From contig NZ_JPVR01000067.1 of assembly GCF_000772935.1 (NCBI RefSeq), forward strand, positions 1 through 64,000: 64,000 nt of DNA. Direction: 5' to 3'. Shown piece by piece: positions 8,132 to 16,474 of the stretch. The translations under genes and the position numbers were made by a program. The DNA is from Lysinibacillus boronitolerans JCM 21713 = 10a = NBRC 103108 (lineage in GTDB: Bacteria; Bacillota; Bacilli; Bacillales_A; Planococcaceae). The notes beneath the pieces are model-generated. The model made no database searches. It saw only the letters and a program-made list of their open reading frames with translations, and was not told the DNA's origin. Position 1 is the stretch's first letter, and each line of letters opens with the position of its first letter.

Positions 8132-8174
8132 CACAAAGCCTAGGCCCAAAATTAATGAGTATCTGGGCTTTGTG
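8132..8174. terminator. Hairpin after the DUF2197 gene
   Basis: CACAAAGCC (8132-8140) pairs with GGCTTTGTG (8166-8174) around a 25-base loop. The T-tract is poor, so termination is uncertain. Nothing else is recognised up to 8356. Confidence 0.4.
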
Positions 8175-8356
8175 AAATCATTTAGGTCTATCTTTACTTA
8201 CAACTATGCTATCGTCAGTCGTTTCTTAAAACAAATTCCATCATTTTCCTATACCTATTCATGTGTGCTTTGCAAAAATAAAAAACATCAGGCATCAGGA
8301 ACAACGACTATGCTCAACACATTTAAAAAGAACACCCACGTTAGACGTTCTTCCGA

Positions 8357-8917
8357 TCAATTTTTCTTGTTTAAATCATCTGGATAAATTATTGTGTTAA
8401 TTACATCTCCATTTGATTCATCTTTAAAAATTACTTTGACTTTATAATCCTTTTCATCCACACCATTAAATAATTGATAGTACATACCTGTTAAAGCTAG
8501 TCCGAATGAGGCCATTGTGTCAAGACTATTATCGAATTCTTCTTTGTTTACAGATAAAGTGAATTCTGAAAAAGACTTGTCATAGGTTACATCTTTAATA
8601 GATTTGAACTCTTCACTTGCTTTAAGCTCATCTACACTTGCTAGAATGCCTTCTTTTAAACCTTTCATCATTTCTTTATGTTCTTTTTCAGACAATTTAT
8701 AAGTTAAAGAACCATCATCATTCTTACTGACTTCCTCAATCCCACTGCTTTTTGCCTTTGAAATAACAGAATCAATGTCCTGACCCTCAAAAAATATAGC
8801 TGGAATCGTTACTTCTACATCTCCACCATCTTTGCTACCTTTTTCTTGGCCCTCACTACAACCAGAGATCATAACACCTAGTAATAAAATTAATGGTAGT
8901 ATCCATTTTCTTGCCAT
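8357..8917 (-). CDS. Lipoprotein of unknown function
   Basis: This 186-aa protein has a lipoprotein signal peptide: MARK, a hydrophobic core, and a lipobox MISGC with the lipidated Cys at residue 20. It would be anchored on the outer face of the membrane. The mature domain is acidic and Lys-rich with alternating strands and helices (EVTIPAIFFEGQDID, LTYKLSEKEHKEMMKGLKEG, VIFKDESNGDVINTIIYP). It resembles small Bacillus lipoproteins with an alpha+beta C-terminal domain; no enzyme motif is seen. TGAGGAGGAGATTGA precedes the ATG. Single-gene unit. Confidence 0.8.
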   Translation of the reverse strand: MARKWILPLILLLGVMISGCSEGQEKGSKDGGDVEVTIPAIFFEGQDIDSVISKAKSSGIEEVSKNDDGSLTYKLSEKEHKEMMKGLKEGILASVDELKASEEFKSIKDVTYDKSFSEFTLSVNKEEFDNSLDTMASFGLALTGMYYQLFNGVDEKDYKVKVIFKDESNGDVINTIIYPDDLNKKN

Positions 8918-9165
8918 TCAATCTCCTCCTCATACACCAATATACAGAATTTGAAGAGATTACACTATACTTTATTGACATAAGGCTACTATTTATTAGC
9001 CGCTTCTACATTTTTTCATTGCATTCAGCCTTGTTCACTAATGGCTGCAATGGATAAGGGATTTTTACTAATCGTTCAATGCTTAGTAAATTTGACAAAT
9101 ATTTTGATATAATCAATCATGTCGTTGTTTTACATTTTCTTCAACAAAGGTTGTGATGAATTTTT

Positions 9166-10107
9166 ATGTTTGCAGTACTTTTGGCTATAAGTATTGGAGC
9201 TATTCTTGCTGTGCAAACAGCCATTAATGCTCAATTAAGAAAGTTTGTGATTTCTCCTTTTTTAGCTTCATTGATCTCCTTCGCTGTTGGTGTCATCTTC
9301 TTAACTATTACATTAGTAAGTAGTGGTTCATCACTGGGGATTCCATTAGATTTATTGTTGAACCAACCTATCTATATATGGTTGGGGGGAATTGGTGGCG
9401 CTATTGCGATAACTACTAACATTCTCTTGTTTCCTAAATTGGGAAGTGTGCAAACAACTATCCTACCGATCTTTGGAATGACTCTCATGAGTATGTTAAT
9501 CGATCATAATGGCTGGTTTAATGCAACACAATATTCCTTTGGATGGAATCGAATCTTTGGCATATTACTAGTCTTACTAGGCGTCCTTTTAGCTACAGCT
9601 ATACGAAGCAAGAAAAATGAACAGTATTCTCCCCAAACAAATAAGGAGAGTGTGCGGAATCTATGGATTTGGCGCATAGTAGGGATTCTAGCAGGAATGT
9701 TACTAGCTATCCAAATCGCTGTTAATGGGCAATTAGGAAAAGTTCTTCACTCTTCTTCTCATGCTGCCCTTGTTTCATTCTTTGTTGGTACTATTACCTT
9801 GATTATAATTGTTGGGTTAAAAGATCGATCTTACACAAGTATTAAAGAACCTTTTAAACAAGCTGCTCCTTGGTGGATATGGATTGGCGGGATCTTAGGA
9901 GGATCTTATGTTCTCATCAATGTATTTCTTGTCAATCAAATTGGAAATGGCCAAACTGTAGTTCTTGCTTTATTCGGTCAAATCACTGGTAGCTTGCTGG
10001 TACAGCAATTCGGATTGTTTAACTCGCTAAAGAATCGAATTCAACCATTACAAATAATTGGTTTAATGGTGATGATAGCTGGTGTATTTTTAATCAGGAT
10101 ATTTTAA
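9166..10107 (+). CDS. DMT-superfamily transporter, duplicated DUF606 (YdcZ-like)
   Basis: This 313-aa integral membrane protein has about ten helices. It is an internal duplication: residues 1-145 (AISIGAILAVQTAINAQLRK) and 170-313 (GILAGMLLAIQIAVNGQLGK) repeat the DUF606 signature of small residues followed by QxAxNxQL. Bacteria often carry the halves as separate genes; here they are fused by a cytoplasmic linker. Members belong to the drug/metabolite transporter superfamily, with substrates mostly unknown. The ATG at 9166 lacks a strong ribosome site (GTTGTGATG upstream). A terminator-like hairpin lies between it and the convergent gene. Confidence 0.85.
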   Translation: MFAVLLAISIGAILAVQTAINAQLRKFVISPFLASLISFAVGVIFLTITLVSSGSSLGIPLDLLLNQPIYIWLGGIGGAIAITTNILLFPKLGSVQTTILPIFGMTLMSMLIDHNGWFNATQYSFGWNRIFGILLVLLGVLLATAIRSKKNEQYSPQTNKESVRNLWIWRIVGILAGMLLAIQIAVNGQLGKVLHSSSHAALVSFFVGTITLIIIVGLKDRSYTSIKEPFKQAAPWWIWIGGILGGSYVLINVFLVNQIGNGQTVVLALFGQITGSLLVQQFGLFNSLKNRIQPLQIIGLMVMIAGVFLIRIF

Positions 10108-10152
10108 ATAATTTTCTTTGCTAACCTTGATCGATTTCCCCAAAACATAAAA

Positions 10153-10188
10153 CCAGAGTTCATCTACAAAATGTAGCATAAACTCTGG
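10153..10188. terminator. Bidirectional terminator
   Basis: CCAGAGTT and AACTCTGG pair, with CTACA/TGTAG pairing further inside. It sits between the convergent transporter and acetyltransferase genes. Confidence 0.65.
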
Positions 10189-10207
10189 TGACAATGGTGG
10201 TCTAACT

Positions 10208-10687
10208 TTATTTTATGAATTGCCTCATGATTATTTCTTCGCCGATACGTCCTATTAGCCTTTCATTCGTATCTTCAAACCCTACTTTTACATATAGTTT
10301 CTGTGCTGGTATATTATCTTTGTCTACAACTAAAACAATTTCATCGCAATTAGGAAATTCTACTTTAACAAACTCAACTAGTAATGTCATTCCTTGTTTT
10401 GCATAGCCCTTCCCTTGTTCTGTATGATTAATTGATAATGCAGATAATAGCATCGCATTTCTATTCGTAGAATATTTCTTAACTCGTTCATTTGCATTTA
10501 GGAGAAAGAAACCAACAGGTGTATTTTCACTTAGAATTACAATACGATGCTGTCCTTCATTAATTTCCTCAAAATTGCTCGGCAGTGCAGAAAATTGTTT
10601 TTGCTCTTCAGTAAGTACAAAAGCGTTCAGTCCTTGCATATATTCACTTGAAAAATGTTTTAATTCAACCTCTTTCAATTTTTCCAT
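10208..10687 (-). CDS. GNAT family N-acetyltransferase
   Basis: The product is about 159 residues from the ATG at 10687, which has GGAG 8 bases upstream; an in-frame ATG at 10702 has a poorer site. It shows the classic GNAT core. HRIVILSENTPVGFFLL forms strands 2-4, ALSINHTEQGKGYAKQGM holds the Q-G-K-G-Y-A acetyl-CoA loop, and DKDNIPAQKLYVKVGFE is the C-terminal helix and strand. Substrate unknown. It stands alone between terminators. Confidence 0.88.
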   Translation of the reverse strand: MEKLKEVELKHFSSEYMQGLNAFVLTEEQKQFSALPSNFEEINEGQHRIVILSENTPVGFFLLNANERVKKYSTNRNAMLLSALSINHTEQGKGYAKQGMTLLVEFVKVEFPNCDEIVLVVDKDNIPAQKLYVKVGFEDTNERLIGRIGEEIIMRQFIK

Positions 10688-10931
10688 TACATAATTCTCC
10701 ATTCACTTTTTCTATACTTTACCATTTTATTAGGTTGTGGTCATTCATTTATTTGAAATTTCGAAAAACAATACGTTCGTTAGATAAATAAATCACGTAA
10801 AAAATGCCCAGGCTCGCATTAATTTGAGTACCTAGGCTTTGGTGTTTCTTAGTATATTCATCCTAACGTTTTTGGATTTGCCGCTAACACTCTACAGGCT
10901 TCATGTTGTACTTTTGTTAGCAATGTAAACT

Positions 10932-11783
10932 TTACTTGATTTCGTTCACTAACACTGCCGTATTTGGAGCAACAATCGCTTCCATGCCCGAAGCTTTGTA
11001 GCTAACTCGGATTGACTCGTTGCTTTTATATAAATGGAAAGTATCCGAACTAAAAACAAATTCCCCGTTCTCATCTAAAACTGGTGAATAGGTGATATCA
11101 TAATGGAACTTTATGTCCTTTGCATCGGCTGGCATATCTCGTTCAGGTTGATAATCCTCAGGAACTTCCGTTGTAACGTATCTAAAAAATAGTTGTATGT
11201 CGTTTTCATCTATTTTTTTCCAAAGGTCATATGTATTTCCTTGCGCCTTCATACCATCAAAATAAGTTGTTTCCTTTTCTTTATCAGTAAGGGGCAGATA
11301 AGGAACGGCTGCTTTTGCTAATTCCGTTATTTTTATTCTTTTCGTTTCTTTCCCTGCGGCATTATAAACCAATAGTGTTTTGTCTATACTTCCAAACAAA
11401 TCATCTCTTTTTCCAACTAGAAGATGGTTTTGAAAGGTTAAAAACACCTCATCATTTTGCAAATCTACATTATATTGATTTACAACTTTATTCATCTCTT
11501 TATTCATGAAATGTTCTTCAAGGATATATTTTAAATTTCCTAATCCCAATAAAGGAATTATTGCTGCGATGAGGATGCTTAAAAACAACAAACCAATTTT
11601 TTTGGATAAACTAATCTTATTTTTAATAAAGATGATTGGAATACCCACCGCAAAAGTAAAACCTAATAAGCCAACATATGCAAAAAATTGCATCAACCCT
11701 AATTCATCTTTTTCGTACATATTAATATATAAACACACACCAAGTAGAATGATAGCGATTAATCGTATCAATTGATTTTTCAT
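10932..11783 (-). CDS. Membrane protein with large C-terminal extracytoplasmic domain
   Basis: This 283-aa protein begins with three hydrophobic segments (IRLIAIILLGVCLYINMY, FFAYVGLLGFTFAVGIPIIF, IGLLFLSILIAAIIPLLGLG). A soluble domain from about residue 90 to the end follows. That domain has beta-rich pieces (DDLFGSIDKTLLVYNAAGKE, FVFSSDTFHLYKSNESIRV). I do not recognise the family. AAGGAAGGAAG precedes the ATG. No partner gene adjoins it, so a role in sensing or envelope function is only a guess from topology. Confidence 0.65.
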   Translation of the reverse strand: MKNQLIRLIAIILLGVCLYINMYEKDELGLMQFFAYVGLLGFTFAVGIPIIFIKNKISLSKKIGLLFLSILIAAIIPLLGLGNLKYILEEHFMNKEMNKVVNQYNVDLQNDEVFLTFQNHLLVGKRDDLFGSIDKTLLVYNAAGKETKRIKITELAKAAVPYLPLTDKEKETTYFDGMKAQGNTYDLWKKIDENDIQLFFRYVTTEVPEDYQPERDMPADAKDIKFHYDITYSPVLDENGEFVFSSDTFHLYKSNESIRVSYKASGMEAIVAPNTAVLVNEIK

Positions 11784-12134
11784 AAAATACTTCCTTCCTT
11801 TTACAAACCTCTAAAAGCTATTATCAGCTCTGTTAAATAAACTGGAGGAATTATTTCCTTCCTGTATATTTATTACGTATTAATTTCCGATAGCTATATT
11901 TGCTCCTAAGCTATGTACCATTTTTCTATCGTTTTATAGTGACTAATTAGCGTTCTATTCCAATTCCATAGAATACTTTACCTATCAAATCTTAACAATG
12001 TCTTGCCTTCTTTTATATATGTAATTTTTCCCTTTTTCCACTTCCCTTCTTCATAAATGGAAGGAGCATTACTTTTAGATATGTACAACTAACTAATAGA
12101 AATATGGTTATTGTAAATATTGGAGGAGACTGGA
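11784..12134. other. Gene-free stretch
   Basis: I see no coding sequence, strong hairpin or repeat here. It must hold the promoters of the flanking divergent genes, but I cannot pick them out. Confidence 0.5.
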
Positions 12135-12374
12135 ATGGTGCATAAGAGATTTTTTCTTACTTTATCGTATATTGTTTATTTTGTAATCGTACTTTTCTTA
12201 ACTTATAGTATCCAATGGGTGACTGTGCTTTTTATGGGAGGTATTCGATTTGCAGCTGCAGAAAGTTATCCAGGGGATTTGAGTAGTATTTCTTTAGTTT
12301 TATGGAGCTTCTTATTTTCTAGCATTCATTTTATTATTATAACAATGTATTTTTCCTTAAAATCATTTTTATAG
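12135..12374 (+). CDS. Small two-helix membrane protein
   Basis: The product is 79 residues from the ATG at 12135, chosen because GGAGGAG lies just upstream; the open frame itself extends to a TTG inside that ribosome site. Two membrane helices are clear: FLTLSYIVYFVIVLFLTYSI and LSSISLVLWSFLFSSIHFIII. A small extracytoplasmic loop (GGIRFAAAESYPGD) lies between them. No known family. Confidence 0.65.
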   Translation: MVHKRFFLTLSYIVYFVIVLFLTYSIQWVTVLFMGGIRFAAAESYPGDLSSISLVLWSFLFSSIHFIIITMYFSLKSFL

Positions 12375-12506
12375 TACATATCAGCAAGATAAACTGCTAA
12401 ATCCTCGTTACTTATGGATAATACTACTCTTTAGGATCAATATCACAAGTGTGTCTCTACCATCTCTAAAAATATAAAAGACAGCAAGTATTAAAATCTC
12501 AATGGA

Positions 12507-12677
12507 TTACCTTCTCTTGGATATTGTTACAGGGATAGTGGCAACCATTAATATTAACCCTAGATAGAGAGGATATTTTAAACATTCATTCGTTGAATAC
12601 CCCAATAAATAAGGCATACCTATTAAAGCCATTACTACTCCAACTACAAACAAACCCATTTCAATTTTTCTAATCAT
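12507..12677 (-). CDS. Small two-helix membrane protein
   Basis: The product has 56 residues starting MIRKIEMGLF, from the ATG at 12677, which follows GGGAGGGG. The longer frame upstream reads through that ribosome site and is unlikely. Two hydrophobic helices (LFVVGVVMALIGMPYLLG and YPLYLGLILMVATIPVTI) are joined by a short polar turn with one Cys. Unknown function. It is separated from the next minus-strand gene by that gene's terminator. Confidence 0.6.
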   Translation of the reverse strand: MIRKIEMGLFVVGVVMALIGMPYLLGYSTNECLKYPLYLGLILMVATIPVTISKRR

Positions 12678-12742
12678 ATTCCCCTCCCATCTCTTACCAT
12701 TCAACCATAGAGGCTTTATCAAAGGAGCTTATTTTAAAATAA

Positions 12743-12777
12743 AAGACACCCCTCAGAAATAAGGAATGTCTAATTTT
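12743..12777 (-). terminator. Terminator of the 12778 gene
   Basis: On the minus strand AGACATTCCT pairs with AGGGGTGTCT and is followed by TTTATTTT. It lies directly after the stop codon. Confidence 0.75.
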
Positions 12778-13146
12778 TTATCTATACACATCTAAAAGAT
12801 TTAACAAATATCTTTCTAATTCATTAATCGCAAACAAAACTTCCTTATGAAGTCTATCCTCGACAATGCTATCCTCATTAAGGACCTCTAAGTATTTATT
12901 CACTTCTACAAAGAATTTTTCATACTCCTGTAAAAACTCATCAATCGTTTGATCACCAGGTGTTACAGATAAATAAATGGTTTTAAATAAATTAAAATCA
13001 CTATATGCATTACTTAAAAAATAGATAGCCAGTATTCTATCGCTATTAATATACAATTTCACAAAAGATAGATTTTGTTTCAATTTTTTCAATGCATTGA
13101 TAAGATTGTTTGTTTGTTTCAACATATTTGCCGTATTACTATACAT
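12778..13146 (-). CDS. Helical protein of unknown function
   Basis: The product has 122 residues starting MYSNTANMLKQTNNL; the ATG at 13146 has GGAGGTGAT well placed, so the longer frame to 13209 is rejected. It is almost entirely alpha-helical, with heptad-like Leu/Ile spacing (INALKKLKQNLSFVKLYI, EFLQEYEKFFVEVNKYLEVL, VLFAINELERYLLNLLDV). There is no signal peptide. The composition suits a small helical-bundle protein. I do not recognise the family. Confidence 0.65.
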   Translation of the reverse strand: MYSNTANMLKQTNNLINALKKLKQNLSFVKLYINSDRILAIYFLSNAYSDFNLFKTIYLSVTPGDQTIDEFLQEYEKFFVEVNKYLEVLNEDSIVEDRLHKEVLFAINELERYLLNLLDVYR

Positions 13147-13241
13147 CTGATAATCACCTCCATCTTTATAATAAGCAGAAAACCAACAAATTGGAATAAT
13201 TTTCTGCAAATTACTAAACGAAAACTTCCTTTATAATACAA

Positions 13242-13616
13242 TTAAATCGACATATTCATTAATAATGCTAAATGTATTACCGCAAGGACCCCCATTGGAT
13301 AAATTATGGATCTTGAAAAGCTATTTTTAAATTCATTTCGAGGATGCCTTTCAAAAAATACATGCAGGATTGCATGAATGATAAAGAATAAATCAACGAT
13401 CCAAAAAATGATGGTTTGATACTGACTGAAAAGTAAGGAAAGGAATAATACGTATAGAAACAGGTGAATAAAAGTGAATACTATCTAAGCCTTTGAATCT
13501 TCCATATCTTTAAATATTATAAACAATCGCCACTCAGAGCGTCTTATTGCATCCATTTCGTGCAAAAGAAATAAAGAAAAGTTAAATAAAAAAAGAATGA
13601 GTAATAAATCAGGCAT
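13242..13616 (-). pseudogene. DUF6713-like membrane protein split by an amber codon
   Basis: AGGAGG precedes the ATG at 13616. The frame runs to TAA at 13242 and is broken only by one TAG at 13485-13487. The start, LFLLHEMDAIRRSEWRLF, is the hallmark of DUF6713 small membrane proteins. After the stop the same frame continues with hydrophobic helices (FTFIHLFLYVLFLSLLF, FWIVDLFFIIHAILHVFF). Repaired length is 124 residues, as expected for a whole protein. A single base change or sequencing error would explain it; readthrough is possible but unlikely. Confidence 0.7.
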
Positions 13617-13737
13617 CTACAACCTCCTGCAGTATATATACCAAATGTTACTATAAAACCACTATCGAAATACTAAGTAAACACGCCTAAATATGTCGAT
13701 TTGTAGGCATATGGAGGCTTTCATTCTTTCCCTTATA

Positions 13738-13910
13738 TTAAGCAATCGAGTGGAAAAAATCACCTAGCAGTCCTGTATTCTTTAGTTCTTCATATGGATG
13801 ATTATCAGTTATAACCTTTTTTACTTCATTCATTTTTGCATAAAGACATTTAAATTCATCTTACATTTAGTTCCAAGCGGGCACCATTCTAAAATTGGCC
13901 ACTTTCCTTC
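13738..13910 (-). pseudogene. Gene remnant with frameshift
   Basis: One frame gives KVTEGKWPILEWCPLGTKCK, then a shift leads to YAKMNEVKKVITDNHPYEEL and GLLGDFFHSIA before a stop at 13738. No start or ribosome site is left. I do not recognise the protein. Confidence 0.4.
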
Positions 13911-13956
13911 AGTAACCTTCTAGGAGTAAACACCGAGACAACTATAAAGCACACAA

Positions 13957-14562
13957 TCAAAAGGCTTTTCGTTGGTAAATACTATGTGTAATCCCCCAAG
14001 AAATAATATAGATTAGCATAATGAAAAATGTCGCCCCTATATATAAAACCGTGACGGATGTATTATCTACAAAATCAATGATTGCTGTTAAGTGTTCATT
14101 TATATACAAAGCAATAGGCCGTGAAATCCAAGTTAAGAGGATAAAGCTAATAAGTATAACCGTTGTAATATAGCCCTGTTTAAATATCTGAAATAATGGG
14201 AAGGTAAGCGCAGCAAATAGTAAGAATAAACCACTCCCAATTGCAATATCAGCCATCGTAAAATGTTTATTGAAAGCAAGTAACGCTACACTTGTCACGC
14301 CTATGGATAAAATCATATATGCGATGGCACCAAGATAGCGGGATGCAATAATTTCCGTACGTGTGTATGGTAAGGAGTTTAATAATATATTTGTCTCAAC
14401 TTTTTCATCGTATGCATAGGTATTAAAGGGAATAAAAATACTGGCAACTAGGAAAATTAAAACTGGTGGTGCCCCCATTAAAATAAAGAATACGATAAAT
14501 GGAATATAGAATAATAGCTGCCTTTTCTGTAGTATGACATCGCGTTTAATTAAGTTAAGCAT
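13957..14562 (-). CDS. ABC transporter permease (ABC-2 type)
   Basis: The product has 201 residues starting MLNLIKRDVILQKRQLL. The ATG at 14562 overlaps the stop of the ATPase gene by 8 bases and follows AAAGGAGGC, so the longer frame to 14616 is not used. Six membrane helices can be traced, with the cytoplasmic pre-helix LIKRDVILQKRQ and a loop YDEKVETNILLNSLPYTRTE typical of YtrC/Bcr-type ABC-2 permeases. With the ATPase it should form an exporter, perhaps for a peptide antibiotic or lipid. The operon is headed by a YfzA-like protein and a YtrA-type repressor. Confidence 0.85.
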   Translation of the reverse strand: MLNLIKRDVILQKRQLLFYIPFIVFFILMGAPPVLIFLVASIFIPFNTYAYDEKVETNILLNSLPYTRTEIIASRYLGAIAYMILSIGVTSVALLAFNKHFTMADIAIGSGLFLLFAALTFPLFQIFKQGYITTVILISFILLTWISRPIALYINEHLTAIIDFVDNTSVTVLYIGATFFIMLIYIISWGITHSIYQRKAF

Positions 14563-15421
14563 GATGGATGCCTCCTTTAAAGTAATACATGATATCTTCC
14601 AGAGAGGCACGTTCAATAATCACTGTGTCTCCGAAAATATTTTTCACTGCTTTGATATTATCCGTTAATGCTTCAAATCCTGTTGATGCACGATGAATAT
14701 GAACAAATGCCTTTTCAGTGTCCCTATCAAGAAGATTTAATTCCCCTTTAACAAGCGCATAGTTTTCTGCAACATCGTGAATAGACTGATTAAATACTAA
14801 TTTCCCTTTCTGTATAAACGCTATGTAATCTGCAATACGATCTAAATCAGTTGTAATATGCGTTGAGAAGAAAATGGTGCGATTACCATCAACCATTAAT
14901 TCCTGCAATAAATCTAACAGCTCCCGTCTAAAAATGGGATCTAAACCTGCTGTTGGCTCATCCATTATAATTAGCTCTGCATGATGTGAGAGTGCTATTG
15001 CCAATGAAGCCTTCATTTGCATCCCTTTAGAAAATGTTTTTATCGCTTTATTAAGCGGTAATTCGAATTGTTCTACATATTGATCAAATAATGTATCGTC
15101 CCAATGTTTGTAAGCAGGGGCAACTATACGTTTTATATCTTTTAAGTTCAGCCCTTCAAAGAATATATTGCCATCGTAGACAAATCCGATGCGCTCCTTA
15201 ATCTCCTTCTCATGCGTCTTGTAGTCCAATCCGAAAAGCTTAACTTCTCCAGCATCTGGTTTTAATAGATTCATCATTGTTTTTATCGTTGTGGACTTAC
15301 CCGCTCCATTGGCTCCTATGAAACCTGTTACAAAGCCTCGCTTTACCTGTAAATTTATATTATTGACGGAAAAACCTTTAAACTTCTTTGTTACATTCTT
15401 TAATTCGATTACATTCTCCAT
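14555..15421 (-). CDS. ABC transporter ATP-binding protein
   Basis: The product has 288 residues. I chose the ATG at 15421, which has GAGGAG at good distance; a GTG at 15430 overlaps the GntR stop and is less likely. Key motifs are Walker A GANGAGKST, a signature-like FSKGMQMKASLAIAL (S-K-G-M-Q rather than LSGGQ), Walker B LIIMDEPTAGLDP and the switch STHITTDLDRIAD. The C-terminal 70 residues end in a small regulatory domain as in YtrB/BcrA-type ATPases. It drives the permease encoded immediately downstream, with overlapping stop and start. Confidence 0.92.
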   Translation of the reverse strand: MENVIELKNVTKKFKGFSVNNINLQVKRGFVTGFIGANGAGKSTTIKTMMNLLKPDAGEVKLFGLDYKTHEKEIKERIGFVYDGNIFFEGLNLKDIKRIVAPAYKHWDDTLFDQYVEQFELPLNKAIKTFSKGMQMKASLAIALSHHAELIIMDEPTAGLDPIFRRELLDLLQELMVDGNRTIFFSTHITTDLDRIADYIAFIQKGKLVFNQSIHDVAENYALVKGELNLLDRDTEKAFVHIHRASTGFEALTDNIKAVKNIFGDTVIIERASLEDIMYYFKGGIHHA

Positions 15422-15426
15422 CCCTT

Positions 15427-15798
15427 TCACTCCTCGTATAAAATCTTCAATAATTCCTTTAGCTCCTCAAGTGATAGGCCAATTTCTCTGCTATTCGCTA
15501 TGACCGCACTCAGCTGTTCCTCAATAACCTTCAGCTTCTTTTCTCGTATAACCTCTAAATTTTGCTCCGCTACAAAAGAACCTTTGCCGACAATGGAATA
15601 GATAAAGCCCGCCTTCTCCAATTCCTCATAGGCCCGTTTCGTCGTTATTACACTTATTTGTAAATCCTTGGCGAGGTTACGCATAGAGGGTATTGCTGTG
15701 CCCTCTTGTAATTCACCTGCTAAAATAAGCGATTTAATTTGATTCGTAATTTGTTCATAAATTGGCTCCTTTGAACTGTTCGAAATAATAATTTGCAT
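15427..15798 (-). CDS. GntR-family regulator, YtrA subfamily
   Basis: This 123-aa protein has an N-terminal winged helix of GntR type: EPIYEQITNQIKSLILAGEL, then IPSMRNLAKDLQISVITTKRA and KAGFIYSIVGKGSFV. The short C-terminal region of about 45 residues is a pair of dimerisation helices (LKVIEEQLSAVIAN, LSLEELKELLKIL). That short tail defines the YtrA subfamily, whose members repress their own ABC-transporter operons. Here it sits directly before the ATPase and permease genes. An AT-rich palindrome at 16171-16192 upstream of the operon is a candidate operator. Confidence 0.9.
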   Translation of the reverse strand: MQIIISNSSKEPIYEQITNQIKSLILAGELQEGTAIPSMRNLAKDLQISVITTKRAYEELEKAGFIYSIVGKGSFVAEQNLEVIREKKLKVIEEQLSAVIANSREIGLSLEELKELLKILYEE

Positions 15799-15813
15799 GC
15801 CAATCCCTCTTTT

Positions 15814-16119
15814 TTATTTTTTTGAGAATATAGTTGAAATAATATCCCCTAGTGCTGCAATCAGTATAGCAATAATATGAATTGTGATGAACATATTAAA
15901 AAAGGGAAAGGAATAAGGCGTTATCCATTCGGTGAAAAGCCTCGAATCTAATATCCATCTTCCCATTCTGGCAAATAAATCATTACTATCGTTTATGTTT
16001 GGCTCCAGCACAGTGCCATCGACCATGATAAAGATCAATTGAACAATTAAAAATATACCGATAGTGATGATCCATCGTTTTAACAAATTACTGTCATGCG
16101 TTTTTTCAGTGCCTATCAC
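15814..16119 (-). CDS. YfzA-like membrane protein, first gene of the ABC operon
   Basis: This 101-aa protein has two to three helices (RWIITIGIFLIVQLIFIMVD, FPFFNMFITIHIIAILIAAL). The middle loop contains WILDSRLFTEWITPYSFPFF, which is the pattern I associate with Bacillus YfzA. It has a GTG start with GAGGGGTGA somewhat far upstream. It heads a tight four-gene run: YfzA-like, GntR, ATPase, permease, with gaps of 15, 5 and -8 bases. It may assist or be protected by the exporter; its function is not known. Confidence 0.65.
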   Translation of the reverse strand: MIGTEKTHDSNLLKRWIITIGIFLIVQLIFIMVDGTVLEPNINDSNDLFARMGRWILDSRLFTEWITPYSFPFFNMFITIHIIAILIAALGDIISTIFSKK

Positions 16120-16170
16120 TTGATCAATTCACCCCTCACTAATTCATTAAAGAGACAAAACAAATTATTA

Positions 16171-16192
16171 TATATTGTATATATACTATATA
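16171..16192 (-). promoter_or_regulatory. AT-rich palindrome upstream of the ABC operon
   Basis: GTATATATAC is the core of a longer near-symmetric region about 55-70 bases before the first gene. It suits an operator for the YtrA-type regulator, although AT-rich symmetry alone is weak evidence. Confidence 0.4.
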
Positions 16193-16430
16193 AACATTAT
16201 ATACACAAATAAAAAATTAGTTCAACCATTTTTTCGGTGTAAAGGAAATTTTATGATTTATGGCATTCAAATACATAGAAGGAGCCTGTTTTGATAGCTA
16301 TGATCAAAACAGGCTCCTATTAGCTACTTGGCCATTTCTTGTGTCTTGTCATTCAAATCTGTTCATTCTACAGTTTCTATCTGATAAATTATGCTATAAT
16401 GAATCATCTGACTAAACTGGCAAGACAATG

Positions 16431-16462
16431 GCTGTAGCGTGTGACGACGCTGCGGCTTTTTT
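16431..16462 (+). terminator. Repeat-family hairpin terminator, copy 1
   Basis: GCTGTAGCGT pairs with ACGCTGCGGC and is followed by TTTTTT. Four more copies of nearly the same terminator lie at 18637, 53508, 55561 and 59187. This one also lies just past the repaired stop of the minus-strand MBL gene. Confidence 0.8.
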
Positions 16463-16474
16463 ATCCTTAAATTA

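Noticed and set aside
8172-8387. 71-codon plus-strand frame
   Set aside because: No ribosome site, odd composition, and it runs into the convergent lipoprotein gene.
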